Of a stretch of DNA of 64,000 nt, positions 44,409 to 56,463 are shown one piece after another. Origin of the DNA: Diplolepis rosae. Lineage: Eukaryota; Arthropoda; Insecta; Hymenoptera; Diplolepididae. The stretch is taken from NCBI GenBank assembly GCA_030998225.1, contig JAPYXD010000701.1:10462501-10526500 (forward strand), in the 5' to 3' direction. Made by a program: the position numbers and the translations under genes. A model generated the notes under the pieces. It worked only from the letters and a program-made list of their open reading frames with translations, was not told the DNA's origin and made no database searches. How positions within the stretch are numbered: position 1 is the first letter of the stretch; each line of letters opens with the position of its first letter.

Positions 44409-45316
44409 GGGGAGCTTTTTCTGTAAACGGGGTTTTTCGCTCCTTAATTTCGAGCGTGGATTAAAAAAAAACTATGGGTTGCCTAATCTTGAAACTTTAT
44501 GTAGTTATTATTCTTTATTAGAGACTGCTACACTGAGAAAAAAATTTAGCCAACAAAACTTTTTTGTTATCCTGACAAAATATTTTGTTGTTCCAACAAA
44601 ACATTTTGTTTAACCAACAAAATTTGTTTGATATAGCAAAATGTTTTGTTGGCACAACAAAAGATTTTTGTTAGCTAAATACTAACCAAATATTTTTGTT
44701 GATTTGACAAAACTGTTTTCTCAGTGTACGGTGTTAATTTTATGTAAAAATATCGAGTCATTCCTGAGATATAATTGTTCAAAGTGGGACATGCTATTTT
44801 CGCAGAGGTAAATGGCGTGAATTGTAGAGTCTCAGGAGTTGATTCTGGAACAAACAATGTTGTATGTTTTTTGTTTTTTTTTTTAGTCCTCTATGGAGTG
44901 ACGTTTTTGCTTTTTGAAAAAAGTGATTTTTACAAAAATTACAACAAAATTTGCAACATTTTGATTTTTTTTGTCAAATTTGTTTAAAAAAAGTGGGATA
45001 AAATTTTTTTTTTACATTTTTCTCAACGTGATTCTATTTAAAATTTAATATAGTTTAATCCGATATAAAAACTTTTGAAATATGTTAAGCTGTTCTTTAG
45101 TTATCGTGCACACCAGTTTGAAAAACATGGTTTCGAGAAAAACGCGTTTAAAGTTTTAAGTATAGCTTACATGTAAATGAAAATTTTGTTTCTCTACTAA
45201 CATAGCTCAGTCAATTTTGCTTGAATCGACTTGAAATTTGGAAAGCATATTTTCAAGTTGTTACACTATAAGAATATGCAAAAACCGAAAAATCGATTTT
45301 TTGACCCATTTACCCC
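44409..45316. mobile_element. TTAA-flanked element with GGGG termini and a nested MITE
   Basis: Left GGGGAGCTTTTTCTG after TTAA (44405-44408); right 'gacccatttacccc' before TTAA (45317-45320). Only GGGG and the TTAA are clearly symmetric, so the pairing of these ends is less certain than for other families. It contains the CACTGAG MITE at 44531. Its right TTAA is shared with the next element. Confidence 0.55.
44531..44726. mobile_element. CACTGAG-ended MITE, near-identical to 5916-6112
   Basis: Starts CACTGAGAAAAAAATTTAGC and ends GTTTTCTCAGTG, with TA at 44529-44530 and 44727-44728. Compared with the copy at 5916-6112 I count three substitutions and one single-base length difference. Confidence 0.92.
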
Positions 45317-45320
45317 TTAA

Positions 45321-45500
45321 GGTTACGGAACAACCAGACCACGTGACCAAATTCCTGTAAAAGTCCATGTAAGATAACTTTTTCATTTTAGAGAATATTT
45401 TCCTGAAAATTTGGAAAATATAACAAAAGACGATAAAGAACGTCTGTCAACTTCGTTTGAGTAGTAATTTTGAAAAGATCCTTACAGTTAACTGTAATTA
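45321..45500. repeat. partial TTAA element, CAGACCACGTGAC family
   Basis: Starts GGTTACGGAACAACCAGACC then 'acgtgaccaaatt' directly after the shared TTAA (45317-45320). Internal 'ataacaaaagacgataaag' matches 43427 ('ataacaaaagacaatgaag'). No right end found. Confidence 0.6.
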
Positions 45501-45676
45501 TCGATAATTCTTACCCAAAGATCACATTTTTCCACCAAAAGTACAACCTGTACTTCATTCAAAAGATAATTTAAAATTTTTAAATAAAAAAAAATAAAAA
45601 GCATAATTGCTGAAGAATATGAAAACAACAGAAAATTAATATTAATTTTTTTTAAAGCAAGAATTCTGTTTTCAGG

Positions 45677-45905
45677 GAGAAAAATGGATATTCAACTATG
45701 TGACAAGCGTCTTATATATTCAGTTCTAATATCTAGATATTGAACTCTAATATCTGAATATTTAGCTTCAATATTTGAAATATTGAAATAGATTAATATG
45801 AATTTATCTGATATTACAGCTTAATATTTAGATATTTTGATTGAATATATGAGATGCTTGTCACGTAGTTCAATATCTAGATATTGATTCTAAATATCCA
45901 CGTTT
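45677..45905. repeat. small foldback
   Basis: 'Tggatattcaactatgtgac' (45685) is mirrored by 'gtcacgtagttcaatatct', and 'aagcgtcttatatattca' by 'tgaatatatgagatgctt'. The interior is palindromic 'aatatctagatatt'. Confidence 0.65.
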
Positions 45906-46880
45906 CTTTGCGTTTATAGCATCTGAAAACTCAATTTGAGTAATTGAGAGATAAATGATGTTTTTATCTTCAGCTGTTCTCACTTTTAACAAAAAGTAAA
46001 TCTCTATGAAATTTCAGATTTGTATTTATATTTTCAAAATTTAAAAATGAGACATTTTAAATTTCAGAATCTTGAAACACTGATTATATTTAAATTTTTG
46101 GAATTCATTTTTTAATCTCGTATTACTTTGATTCAGAATTTATATTTTCATATTGAAATTTGTACATTCTACTTTTTATTAATTTAAAAATTAAAAGTAA
46201 CTCTGTTCCTATTTGGAAACTTTTGATTTAAATTCTCTTTTAACTATACGTTCTTTCAAATTTCATTATTTATATGAATTGTAAAATACTGAGATACATC
46301 GCTTTGAATATAAATGGTCACAATTTTTTTAGTTTAAAGAGAATCGAAATTTGAAACAAGTACAAATTATATCATGAAATGTAATTGTAATTGTCATTTA
46401 TTGTATTCCAAAACCTGATAATAAAATAAATCAATTTAAGAGAAATAAATATCAATTCGAGTGGCAATATCTAGAGCCTAAAGAATTGTTCAAATCAACT
46501 TAGAGAACTAACACTCGTGACATAAATTCATTTGACTCATTCTTTCAATATCATGCTGATAATTACGTTCAGCTGAAATCCTAGCAATTCAAAAAATCAA
46601 TTCCGTGTCACGGTGCCACACTCTCGCGTGTTTGTTGTCATTATATTACTGCACTCACCTCCGTAAAATTGACAGCTGCTAAATTTATTTCTAATATCCA
46701 CAAAAATCCCTCAATTTGACAAATTTATCAAAATTTTCTTCTTTAAATACATGCATCCACTAATATTCAATATCCAACTTGAAAAATTACCATTCAAGGA
46801 ATAATATGTTTAATAAAAATATATTAATTAATTAAATAAAACATTACTTCAAAAACAGAGTAAAAAGTATTTTAAATATA
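45906..46880. other. unassigned AT-rich stretch
   Basis: No gene recognised. Confidence 0.35.
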
Positions 46881-46882
46881 TA

Positions 46883-47592
46883 CAGGGTGAGTTTTTTTAC
46901 CTTGAAATATCTCACGAAATCCAAAAAAAAAGTTTCCTATTTCAAATTTCAAAGTCTCCCCTCCCCTCCCCCACCCCTCCAAGGTGTGGTTTATATTTTT
47001 TAATTTTTTCAATTTTTACGCCTTTTTTGTTTTATGTTCAGACTATTTAGAGTATGATTATAAAACTTAAAACTTATAAAAAATAATACTTTTCATAATG
47101 TTTTTTGTAATAGAATTTTGACTTACTATCGTTTCTTAGCAATTTTTGAAAAATGATTGGATTGTTATAAATTATGGCTTATTTTTCCGGGGAAAACATT
47201 TTTACAACTCTACTATTTCCAATTTTATAGGTAAAGTTTTCAGTGTCTGAAATCGTTAAAAGAATTTTAAAAAACGATTAAAAAAAACTGTACTTTTAAA
47301 ATTGGAAACGGTAGAGTTGTAGTAAATATAAAAATTCTATTTCGAAAAACATTATAAAAAGCATTATATTTCATAAGTTTCAAATTTTTTCATAAAAAAT
47401 AGTGTTTCTTTTTCATAAGAGACGACTGATAATATCATTTCAAGTCTCAAATCACAGAAAAACTTTTTTTTTCAGTGACCTGATTTTTGGCACAACTGCC
47501 TTAAATTAAAGTTTTAATTTAAAAAACATTTTTACGTCCGATGCGCATTCCTTGAAATATTTCTATGTCCCAAGATAAAAAAAATCCACCAT
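46883..47592. mobile_element. CAGGGTG-ended TA element hosting a TTAA fragment
   Basis: Left CAGGGTGAGTTTTTTTACCT and right 'agataaaaaaaatccaccatg' are inverted, with TA at 46881-46882 and 47593-47594. 'Acgccttttttgttttatgt' inside recurs at about 52090. A C-rich tract (46955-46981) is present. Interrupted by 47075-47500. Confidence 0.65.
47075..47500. mobile_element. TTAA foldback, GGCAGTTGTGCC variant, left-truncated
   Basis: The right end 'ggcacaactgcc' precedes TTAA (47501-47504). The core matches 27853-28518 ('ggggaaaacat', 'ctacaactctactattt', mirrored by 'aacggtagagttgtag'). The left arm is cut at 'aaacttataaaaaat'. Confidence 0.65.
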
Positions 47593-47594
47593 GT

Positions 47595-50119
47595 ATAAAT
47601 ATGTGCTTATAGATTTAACAATATAGTAATACACTTTTTGAAAAGTATATCATATTTTGTGATATTTTTTCAACATGCAATTTTTTTATGTTGAATTGCA
47701 TGCAACCTTATGAATTAATATAATTATATACAAGTCTAACATATGGATTCTTTTTTTAACATTATAGTATCTGATAATTGTATAAAGAAATTATAATTAT
47801 TTAAATCCTCCCTATCCCTGATGAATGCACTCTACTTCATAGTCCAAATTAGGTATTCATGTATTTTTATGAGGTTGCTTGGATGAGTTAAAAGAAACGC
47901 AAGGTCGCGTGTTGTTTTGCGGGCATATGGTTTAAGAAAATGAGGGAGGGTATGAATTCATAAACTTTGTTTAATGAACGAGTAAAAGGGGGCCACCAGC
48001 AAAGCTTTCATTGCCTTGAATTTATTTTGACTTATGATTCGTTTTTTGACTTCATCCTACGTAACTTTACAACTAGCATAAACAATATAAGGCAATATTT
48101 TACGATCATTGATATTATCACGACCTTTTTTCCGCCTTTGCTGCCCTCCACAATTTTAGCAATTACATTCAACTGATTTCCTTTTTATTGAACTACTATT
48201 CAAGGAAGAATTGGACAGGTAACCCACCTGGAGAACTGTTTGAATATATATTTTCAAAGGAAACAATTTTTTTTGCAATTATCGAAATTTATCGAAATTT
48301 GCTTGATTTTAATACGTAAAAACGGTTCACATAAATTTCATACGATGTTGTTGTTAATAATTGGCTTTAGTGCTGTTAGAAATTTCTATCGTAATTTCCC
48401 GAAACACGTGGCTGGAGTTTTATTCAGTTACAGTTTCGTAAAAAACAGGAATAATTTTACGTTTTGGGTGACTGAAGTTTAATGCAGTTACACGTAACTG
48501 AAAATTTTGTTCTAGTTTCGTAATTTTATGATAAATTTTATAAAAAATTCTGTTACACTTTGGTGATTTTGGTAATTTTATGAAAATTCAGTTCAGTTTC
48601 ATATAAAGAAAAATTTCCGAAAATTCAGTACATTTTTCGCAATTTCAAGATACGTTTACTAAAAAACATCATAAATATCGTCAAATTTTACGTTACCTTT
48701 GTAAGATAATTTTTTTTTAATTTCCGAAAATTTCCAACAGTGAAGAATTCAAATATTTTTTTAATAATAAAAACTTCTGATAAAAGCACATAAAAAATCA
48801 TTTAGAGTAAAAAATTGAAATGTAGCGCATAAACTTGTAATATAAACATAAAATATGAAAAGAATTGCTTATAAGAATGCCAGTGTTCAAATATTAATTG
48901 TATGAAAAAAACACGTGTTCTGACAATGGGATATATAAATTTTCCAGTATTGAAACAAATGATTTGCTTGAATTAAAAAACATATTCTTTTGATTTAATT
49001 TACTCACTGTTTTGAACGTTCATTGAACGATAAAAAAAATTTTTCTTTCAAAACAAAATTAATTATTATGTCTATATTCACGGACCTTCAAATATACAAT
49101 ATATCGTTAGATATGCGCTACTTTTTTATTTATTGAAGCAAAAACTAATCATTTCGTTTTCGAAAAAAATATTTTGTATCGTTCAATGAACATTCAGAAC
49201 TGTAAGTACACTTTGATTTAAACCAATAATATACATGCGTAAATTTGCATAAAAATAAGTTGGGTGAAGATATTTATTAGTGAAACCCCCTATAATATTT
49301 GTTGGCTTCTCATAATCGTTTATTTTAAGGATTTATTTTGGTCCAAATTTGGTCGTTTTGATATTTTAAAGGTTCGAATAGTTTCGAATTCTTAAAATTT
49401 TGAGTTGTGGTTTTTTTAGGGCGTTCAGATAATTTAGTCTGTGTAGTGATACAGATTCGAATTTAGTTTTAAATAAGTATAAGCTTCATTTTTCGAAAAC
49501 TTGCCCCTTAAATAAAAAAAAAAGATCCGCTGCAATAAAACAAATAACTTGGCAAAAAGCATCTTTTTCAATCAAAATTAATATAATTTCAATTCAAACA
49601 AGCGCTTTCTTCAATTTGTACAATAGGTTTGCTCTGTTCAAACAAAACATATATTCAAATCAAATAAATTAAGACACTCAAATAATATTTTTGACCGTAT
49701 ATATCAAAGATAATATATGTTTGACTTAAAAATAAATCCGTTTCGCCCAAACAAATATTTTTTCTCGGTGACGGAAAAAAGTCAGTCAAAGTGACTAAAT
49801 ACTCAGTTTTCTATTTAGAAAATTTTTTAATAGAGTTTTTCCATTGGAAGTGTGGAAAATTTTATTTCCAATATAATGAGTCACAAAAAGTTTTAAATGG
49901 ATTAAAGTAGACTTATGTCGGAATTAATAGTCAAATTTTAGGTATTTTTAGCTCTTTTCGAATAATATGACTCGACCAAGAAACCATCTATAATTTTTAT
50001 CTGATTTAAACTTTTGATGACATATTCCATCCACGATTAAATTTTCCACTGAAAGAAACTCTATAAAAAATAATTAAAAATAAAAAGAACTGAGGAAATA
50101 GTCGGTTCAACTAACTTTT
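47595..50119. other. unassigned; one small foldback at about 49010-49205
   Basis: 'Cactgttttgaacgttcatt' (49006) is mirrored by 'gttcaatgaacattcagaac' (to 49200). Frames at 47967-48176 and 48240-48482 have no domain. 48360-48670 repeats 'cagtttcgtaa'-like motifs. 'Ttggtcgtttt..tcgaatagtttcgaattctt' at 49346-49395 resembles 29453-29503. No gene. Confidence 0.35.
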
Positions 50120-50127
50120 CTTCCGGC

Positions 50128-50335
50128 CAGGGCCGAATTTAGGACAAGGCCAGTGAGGCTACTAGCCTCGGGTCCCCATCACTTTGGGGCCCCCACCAGC
50201 CACGTAAAAAATTGCAAAAAAGAAAATGCAACAAAAATTCCAGTTTGATTTTTGTTTACTCGACTTTTCACGTTTAGTAAAGGGCCTCCACCATCAATTG
50301 GCCTCAGAGCCTCCACAAACCTAAACACGGCCCTG
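50128..50335. mobile_element. hAT-like MITE with 8-bp target duplication
   Basis: Starts CAGGGCCGAATTTAGG and ends CCTAAACACGGCCCTG. The flanks CTTCCGGC (50120-50127) and CTTCTGAC (50336-50343) match at 6 of 8 positions; both differences are C-T or G-A transitions. The interior is GC-rich ('ggcctcagagcctcc'), contrasting with the surroundings. 208 bp, non-coding. Termini and duplication length fit the hAT superfamily. Confidence 0.85.
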
Positions 50336-50343
50336 CTTCTGAC

Positions 50344-50960
50344 TGTTCGTCTAATTTTTCCTCAATTGAATGCTTATCTTTCCTGTTCAATAACTTATTC
50401 CGGGGGTTCAGTGAAGGTATTAAAGAATTTTAATAACTTGTCAAAAAACTATAGTAGAGTATAATGGTCTAAATTTTCATCTTAGTGAAAGTTGTTTTCC
50501 TGGTGATTGATTTACTTAATGAGTAAAGTTATCAAATTTACTGATGGACGAACTAGCCCTTTGTCTCTAGAATTTCGAGGGATGTGCCTCATATTCAGCC
50601 TTCAATTTCGACGAATTCTCTGGATTTCTGCTAAATTCTCCCCTCGCTTTGCAGAGCTTTCAAGACCTCACCCTCGAAATTTCTTGCAAGGCCTCAAGAG
50701 ACTTGTGTGTGTGTTTTCAAACTTTTTCTTTTGCTCTAGCTTTTCCTTTATTCTTATTTCTTCTATTCTTTTCTCTTTACACTTGGTAGTTTCGCTCTTA
50801 TCACTCATTTTGGGTGAAATAATTTAGATCTGTAGATCATTTCGATTCTCAAGAGATCCTGTCGAGGAAAAAGTCAAGATTGAGAGAATAAGTGAAATGG
50901 TTAAGATTTCATTTTCTGTTTTGAATAAAACTGTTAAAACTAAAAGCATTCAAGGAGCTT
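50344..50960. other. unassigned; one 106-codon frame
   Basis: A plus-strand frame (50507-50827) lies in a slightly GC-richer patch (50540-50710). The C-terminal half is a hydrophobic run from a pyrimidine tract. No domain; not called. Confidence 0.3.
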
Positions 50961-50964
50961 TCAA

Positions 50965-51560
50965 GGTAGTTGAACCACAAAAATTAGACCTGAGACAAAA
51001 ATAGATTATTTTGCTATTAAGAATAGCAATATTATTATTGAAGAGCTCATTTGAAAGAGAAGAGATTATTTTCCATGAAAAAAATTGAAATACAGAAAAA
51101 TAATTTATTTAACAAATTTTATTTTTGCCGAACTTTTTTCCTTATCGCTTCATACCAAATTTTACAAAATGATGCGATTCAAATAAATCACTGATCATTT
51201 TTTCATCAAAAAGAATCTTCACAACTTTACCGTTCCCAATTTTCAGAAATAAATTCTTTAATGGCTGAAACCATTAAAAATCAATTTTCCAAAACAAGAT
51301 TCTTATAAACAAATTGCTAAATTTGGTATTAATTTATTCATTTCAGAAAATTGGAAATGGTTAAGTTGTAGAGAATATTTTTCTTGAAAAAATGATCCGT
51401 GATTTATTAGAATTACATCATTTTTTAAAATTTGGTGTGAAGCGATAAGAAAAAAATTTCGGGTGAAAATAAAATTTGTTAAATGCATTATCTTTTATGT
51501 TTTGAATTTTTTTATTGGAAAATAATCTTTTTTCTTTCAAATGATTCCTTTAATAATATT
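50965..51560. mobile_element. TTAA foldback, GGTAGTT family, right-truncated
   Basis: Begins GGTAGTTGAACC after TCAA (decayed TTAA, 50961-50964). The core 'tcttcacaactttaccg' is mirrored by 'ggttaagttgtagagaat'. The right arm stops at about 51560, short of its end, next to an ACTCTCTAAA element. Confidence 0.7.
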
Positions 51561-51570
51561 ATTTGTTTAT

Positions 51571-51720
51571 AAATAATAACTCTCTAAAACTGAATCAGTT
51601 AATATTAACTAATTCAGATTAAAAAAAAAAATTTACTCTGAGTTAGTAAAATTTTACTGAAAATTAGTACATTTTAAAAATAATTCAGGGTGAACGAATT
51701 CTCACTAATTGAAAATTCAG
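51571..51720. repeat. decayed ACTCTCTAAA-type element
   Basis: 'Aactctctaaaactgaatca' at 51590 then 'actaattcagatt' pairs. Right end unclear. Confidence 0.45.
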
Positions 51721-52915
51721 ATAGTGGAGTATTTGTATTATTAATTGATAATTTGAAAAATATAGATAAAATTAATAACTTATAGATCAATTTTCAGGGA
51801 AGCGTGATTATAAATAATTTAGTTTGCTTGGACAGTGGGTTGCCTAATTATTATACTCACTTTGTTTTTGTTAGTCGCACAAAATCTCCTAATATTGACA
51901 ATTCATATATTAAACTTCCCCCCTAAAAATAAAATGAAATACGTCAAAATGATGCATAAAATGACTCATAAAAAATAATAAGAATAATTATATTCAATTT
52001 TTAAAGAAATTTTAATAAATTCTTGTAGCTTTTCACTTTTATATACTTTTAAAATCCTTTTTTTGCGTTTTAGAACTTTTTCAAATTTCACGCCTTTTTT
52101 GCTCTATATTTAGACTTTTTCAGAGTATAATTATAATTCATGAAAAGTTCAACATTTTGACTCTTTTCACAATAGTAAATTTTAATATGTGTATTGTCAA
52201 TATAACGAGATTTTATCCGACTAACAAAACCGACGTGAGTATAATAATTTGTCAACCCACTGTTACTTCTGTGAAAAAAAGATTTTATATGGGCCTTGGT
52301 AAATACCTAGAAGTTTTCATACCGTCGATTTATCCTTTAATAACATTTTTTAAAGTTAATTTTAGACTTTCTACTTGACAACACATTCGATCTTTTTACC
52401 GTTGATATGTATCGTCAGTAAAAGCGAGTATATAGATTCGCAAAGGGAATTGAAGTGGACATATCTTTGAGCCGAGAAAGGAAATCCTGAGCACTTCACT
52501 GTTTTATCTCTTCGTTTTCTACCTTCTTGTGGCACTCAAGTAATTCAAAAGACATTAACAAAGTAACCAATGTCCTTTTACAGTATCAAAAATCAACTAT
52601 AAAAACACTGTCTTTGTAAACATAATCCCATTTAAAAAATCAATACCTAATGCAAATTTTCTTCGGGGATAAGAACATTGCAAATAAATCAGATATTCTA
52701 ATGCAAAATTTGAGAAATTATTTTCATAATGCAAAAGTGCCAACAGTGCAAAATATCAAACTCTATTTCCAAAAAGATAAATTTTTTTCTAAGGTACTCC
52801 GAAAAATCTTTTGTTTACAATCATCTTTATACTCGCTATGTCTGAATCAGTTGAAATTTAAAATAATTTCAATGAGTGACTGACTACTTGTTTTACAATC
52901 AGTAATTTATAACTG
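51721..52915. other. unassigned; fragment shared with 47.0 kb
   Basis: 52080-52140 shares 'acgccttttttgctctat' with the CAGGGTG element at 46883-47592. 52380-52560 is slightly GC-richer. Frames at 52157-52378 and 52650-52883 have no domain. Confidence 0.3.
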
Positions 52916-54355
52916 TACAAAAAAATCTGTTGCATTTACTGAGTCCATAAGTTTAAATAGCGACAGCATAAAATTTCTGTAACTTTAAAAAATATTTCAG
53001 TAGAATTCACAGCTTTTCTAGAAACATTATTGAATGGAAATTAATCACTTCTAACTGACAAAAAAGCAAGAAGTTTGTCACTGATTAAAGTTTTTAAAAA
53101 TGTTCAAATTCAGATTTAGGACATATATACTCTAAATCTAATTTTATTGCAAATAATTTTTTTTGTTCAAAAAACGTGACATTGCTCCAAAATATTTATT
53201 TACAGAAAACATTACTTTCGCTCCAGGAAACCATTTTACTCAATTACAGATTTTATTAGTCTCTAATCAATTAGAATTTTCAATAATTATAATCAGTGAC
53301 TGACTTCTTCATTTTCAATCTATAAAAAGTGATTGATTTTTAGCTATAAATAATTTGCTCTCACTGATTGAAATTAATAAGAATTCTAATTGATTCAAAT
53401 TTTGAGAGTAATTTTACTATTCCAGAAAATTATATTGCTCCAAAAGATTGTTTTACTCTGGAAAAAGCACGAATTAAAAATGAAACTTTTATATAAAAAA
53501 CTAAATTTATGGAAATGTTAAAATTATTCTATTTTATTAAATATTTCATGGTATCTTGAAATTATGGGGCAAGAAATAAATGTTCGGTTGACTCAGCCAT
53601 TACTTTTTGGTGGTGAAATTTCGCCATAAAATTTCTGTTATATTGACATTGTATGAATGGAAATTATTCAAACCGATTCTGGCTCTTAATGACTCTAAAG
53701 TTATTTTTTGTACATACTTTCAATGAATTGAAAGAATTTGTCAACGTGGCAATAAATTATTTAAAAATTTGCATGAGACTGTAGATTAATTATCATGACT
53801 CATATAGACTCTATTTCATTAAAAGTTAAATCAAAGATAATTTCGCTGAATACCAATGAATTAGGAACGGAATTTAAGTACTGTAATTTAAAATAAATTT
53901 AAAATCATAGAAGTAAACTTGAAAAATAAACATGATACCTGTTAAGTTTAATTGCATTAGTTCATAACTTAAAAGAAGTCATCAGATTATAAAGTTTCTG
54001 TAAATTTAAGGGATATTTTAGTACAATTTGCCACTTTTTGTGAACATAACAGCCTTCTCCATAAATACTACAAAATACCTGTTGAATTAACATTTTAAAG
54101 AAAGTTCCTTATTCTGTAAATTTAACAGGCATATTCGTAATATTTATCGACAAAACGTTTACTTTCTAAATCTGAAACACTTACAATTTTTAATCATTTA
54201 AATAAGTAACTGACCTTATGCTTTACAATCAGCAATTTCTGAGTAATAATACATTTTTTCAAACTGAAAGTCAATCACTTTTGACTGATTCAAACCAAGA
54301 AGTCACTCACTTATTGAAATGATTAAAAATTCTGATTCAGATTTAGAAAACAGGC
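52916..54355. repeat. cluster of MITE fragments
   Basis: 52916-53030 is the left half of a CTGTTRCATTTACTGA element. 53110-53412 and 54165-54355 are decayed ACTCTCTAAA-type elements ('ttgattcaaattttgagagt'). 53960-54150 is a CTGTTRCATTTACTGA interior carrying 'tgtaaatttaacaggca', an uninterrupted counterpart of the nested site at 10.68 kb. Confidence 0.6.
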
Positions 54356-55149
54356 TCAAGTGGATCGATAAATTAATAATCATTAAAATTTTGATTATTT
54401 TCAAATTGTGATTTTTCTCAAATAATTCTTCGAATATTTCGAATTTGCCAAATAAATCTGTTTGTAATTCTTTGAACGCTCCAAAGCTTTTTCCACAATT
54501 ATTTCATAAAAATTTTATAGATTGTTTTGAAAAATAAAAAAAGTTTATTTTCATGAACCAAGATCTCTATAATTCAATTTTCGGATAAATTATGTAACTG
54601 CCGTTTGCAACGTTTATAAACGAAAATACAAAACCAAAATTCCATCATGTGCAAATAAAAAAAATAAATAAAATAAAAATTTTAACAAAATTTAATACTC
54701 AATTGTAAATATAAGTATTATTTATTGTTTATTGAAAGTAAATAAATTGATAGCTTTTTCAGTCTCGAAATAGTCGACAATAGACTATTAACTGTATGTA
54801 AGTTGTAATCCTTGAAGTTAGTGATAGTTTATCTCTGACGTAGCATTAACTTGAGGATTTGAGGTGGAGTTATCGCGTTACTTTACATCTTTGCAACCAG
54901 CATACAGTACATCTGCTTTTTAAATAATTTTGCATAGATCTATTGCATACTTTGATGCCACAATTTCAAGGTGAACCGACTATTATTTAATCCGCTACAG
55001 TTCCACTGGAAATACCTTTTAGAAATCTAATAATAGTCAACCGGTGAGAGTAAAAAGAATGTATGAAAAAATGTTAATAAAATAGCGAAAAGGAATTTTT
55101 CTAGTTTACGTAAATATTATAAAAATGCACATAGAAAACTGTTATAGCT
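54356..55149. other. unassigned AT-rich stretch
   Basis: No gene recognised. 'Cgactattatttaatccgct' (54978) is loosely mirrored by 'ctaataatagtcaaccggtg' (55028). Confidence 0.35.
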
Positions 55150-55619
55150 GATATACCCAAACGATTTTGTCCAATGAACCAAGATTTTTGGTTGAATTAA
55201 ATTGAATTTGATTAAGTCAGCCAAACTTTGGTCGAATCAACAAATATATATTTGTTTGGTTTAACCAAATTTTCGAAAAACAAATTATCTTTGGTTGTAT
55301 AAAACAAATTGTTTGGTTAATTACCTAAAGATTTTGTTGGCCGTAAAAAAATTCTATGGTTAAACCAACAAAAATGTTGACTCAATCGTTTTGTTGAATC
55401 CACAAAGTATTTTAGCGATGCAACCAAATTTTTTGGTTGAATCTAATAAATACTTGAAATGTATCAAATGTTATTAAAATATTTGGTTGGACCTACCAAA
55501 TTTTTGGTTTAACCAAAGAAATTGTTGGGTCAAACATTTTGTTGTCCATATAACAATAAACTACTATGGTTGAACTAACAAAAGTGTTGTTGATTTCACC
55601 AGATATTTTTCTGAGTGTA
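55150..55619. repeat. 'ttggttgaatcaaccaa' palindromic repeat block
   Basis: Dense inverted 'aaccaaattttttggttgaa' motifs over 470 bp, ending 'atttttctgagtgta', the inverse of a CACTCAGAAAA-type terminus. No matching left terminus. Confidence 0.55.
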
Positions 55620-56460
55620 AAATTATAAATTTTATTGTTTTTCTTCTCTTAGTTTTTTCAGTAAAAAAAATTTTTTTTTCTTCTATGCATCGACTCTAAA
55701 AACCCTTCGACACTAAATGCCTGTAAAAAACAACAAATCTCCAGAAAGTCTGGAAAAATTTGCGCAATGGGTCTTAGCTAAAAGTATGACAAATAATAAA
55801 ACAACAAAGAAAGTTTTGTTTTGAATTTCCACAAGAGTAAGTCATGCCTACGTGAATGAACATAAAAATGTTTTGTATGATTAAATTTCTTTTTAATGCC
55901 TAAATTTAAATTGACTTTTGACTTTCGTATTCATGGCAGGTTTAAAGATTTTAATCTAATAAATTGACTAAAGTGGTTCTCTAATCTTTTTCTTTTTCGT
56001 AAGAGAATTATAATCGTTATTATTATTTACACATTAAAACTTAGTTTTACTTCAACTCTTTAAAATTTTCACACCAGAATCAACATTAAAGGATTTTGCA
56101 AATGAAATTTGATTCTAGGACTAAAAAGTATTCATAAAAAAAGAATAATCGTTTAATTTCAAATTTAGACTGAATACAATAATACAAATGACAATAATTC
56201 AAAAGTTATGATTTTATTCTATAAACATTTTTGAATTTTTATCGGAAAAACTACGAAAAGGGAGTATTTTATTATGAATTTTAATTATATATTTTTATCT
56301 TACTGTCTAACAAAAAAGAAACAGTCGATTTTTATTTTCATTCAAAGAAGAAAAGGTTGCAAACTTCGATCAAATGTATTTTAAGCGAAAATGGTTTATC
56401 CCTAAAGATCTTCCCTAGTATTGAAGTGACATCCCCAAGGAAAATAATAAATTGACAACT
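55620..56460. other. unassigned AT-rich stretch
   Basis: No gene or repeat recognised; it borders the GC-elevated island. Confidence 0.35.
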
Positions 56461-56463
56461 AAC

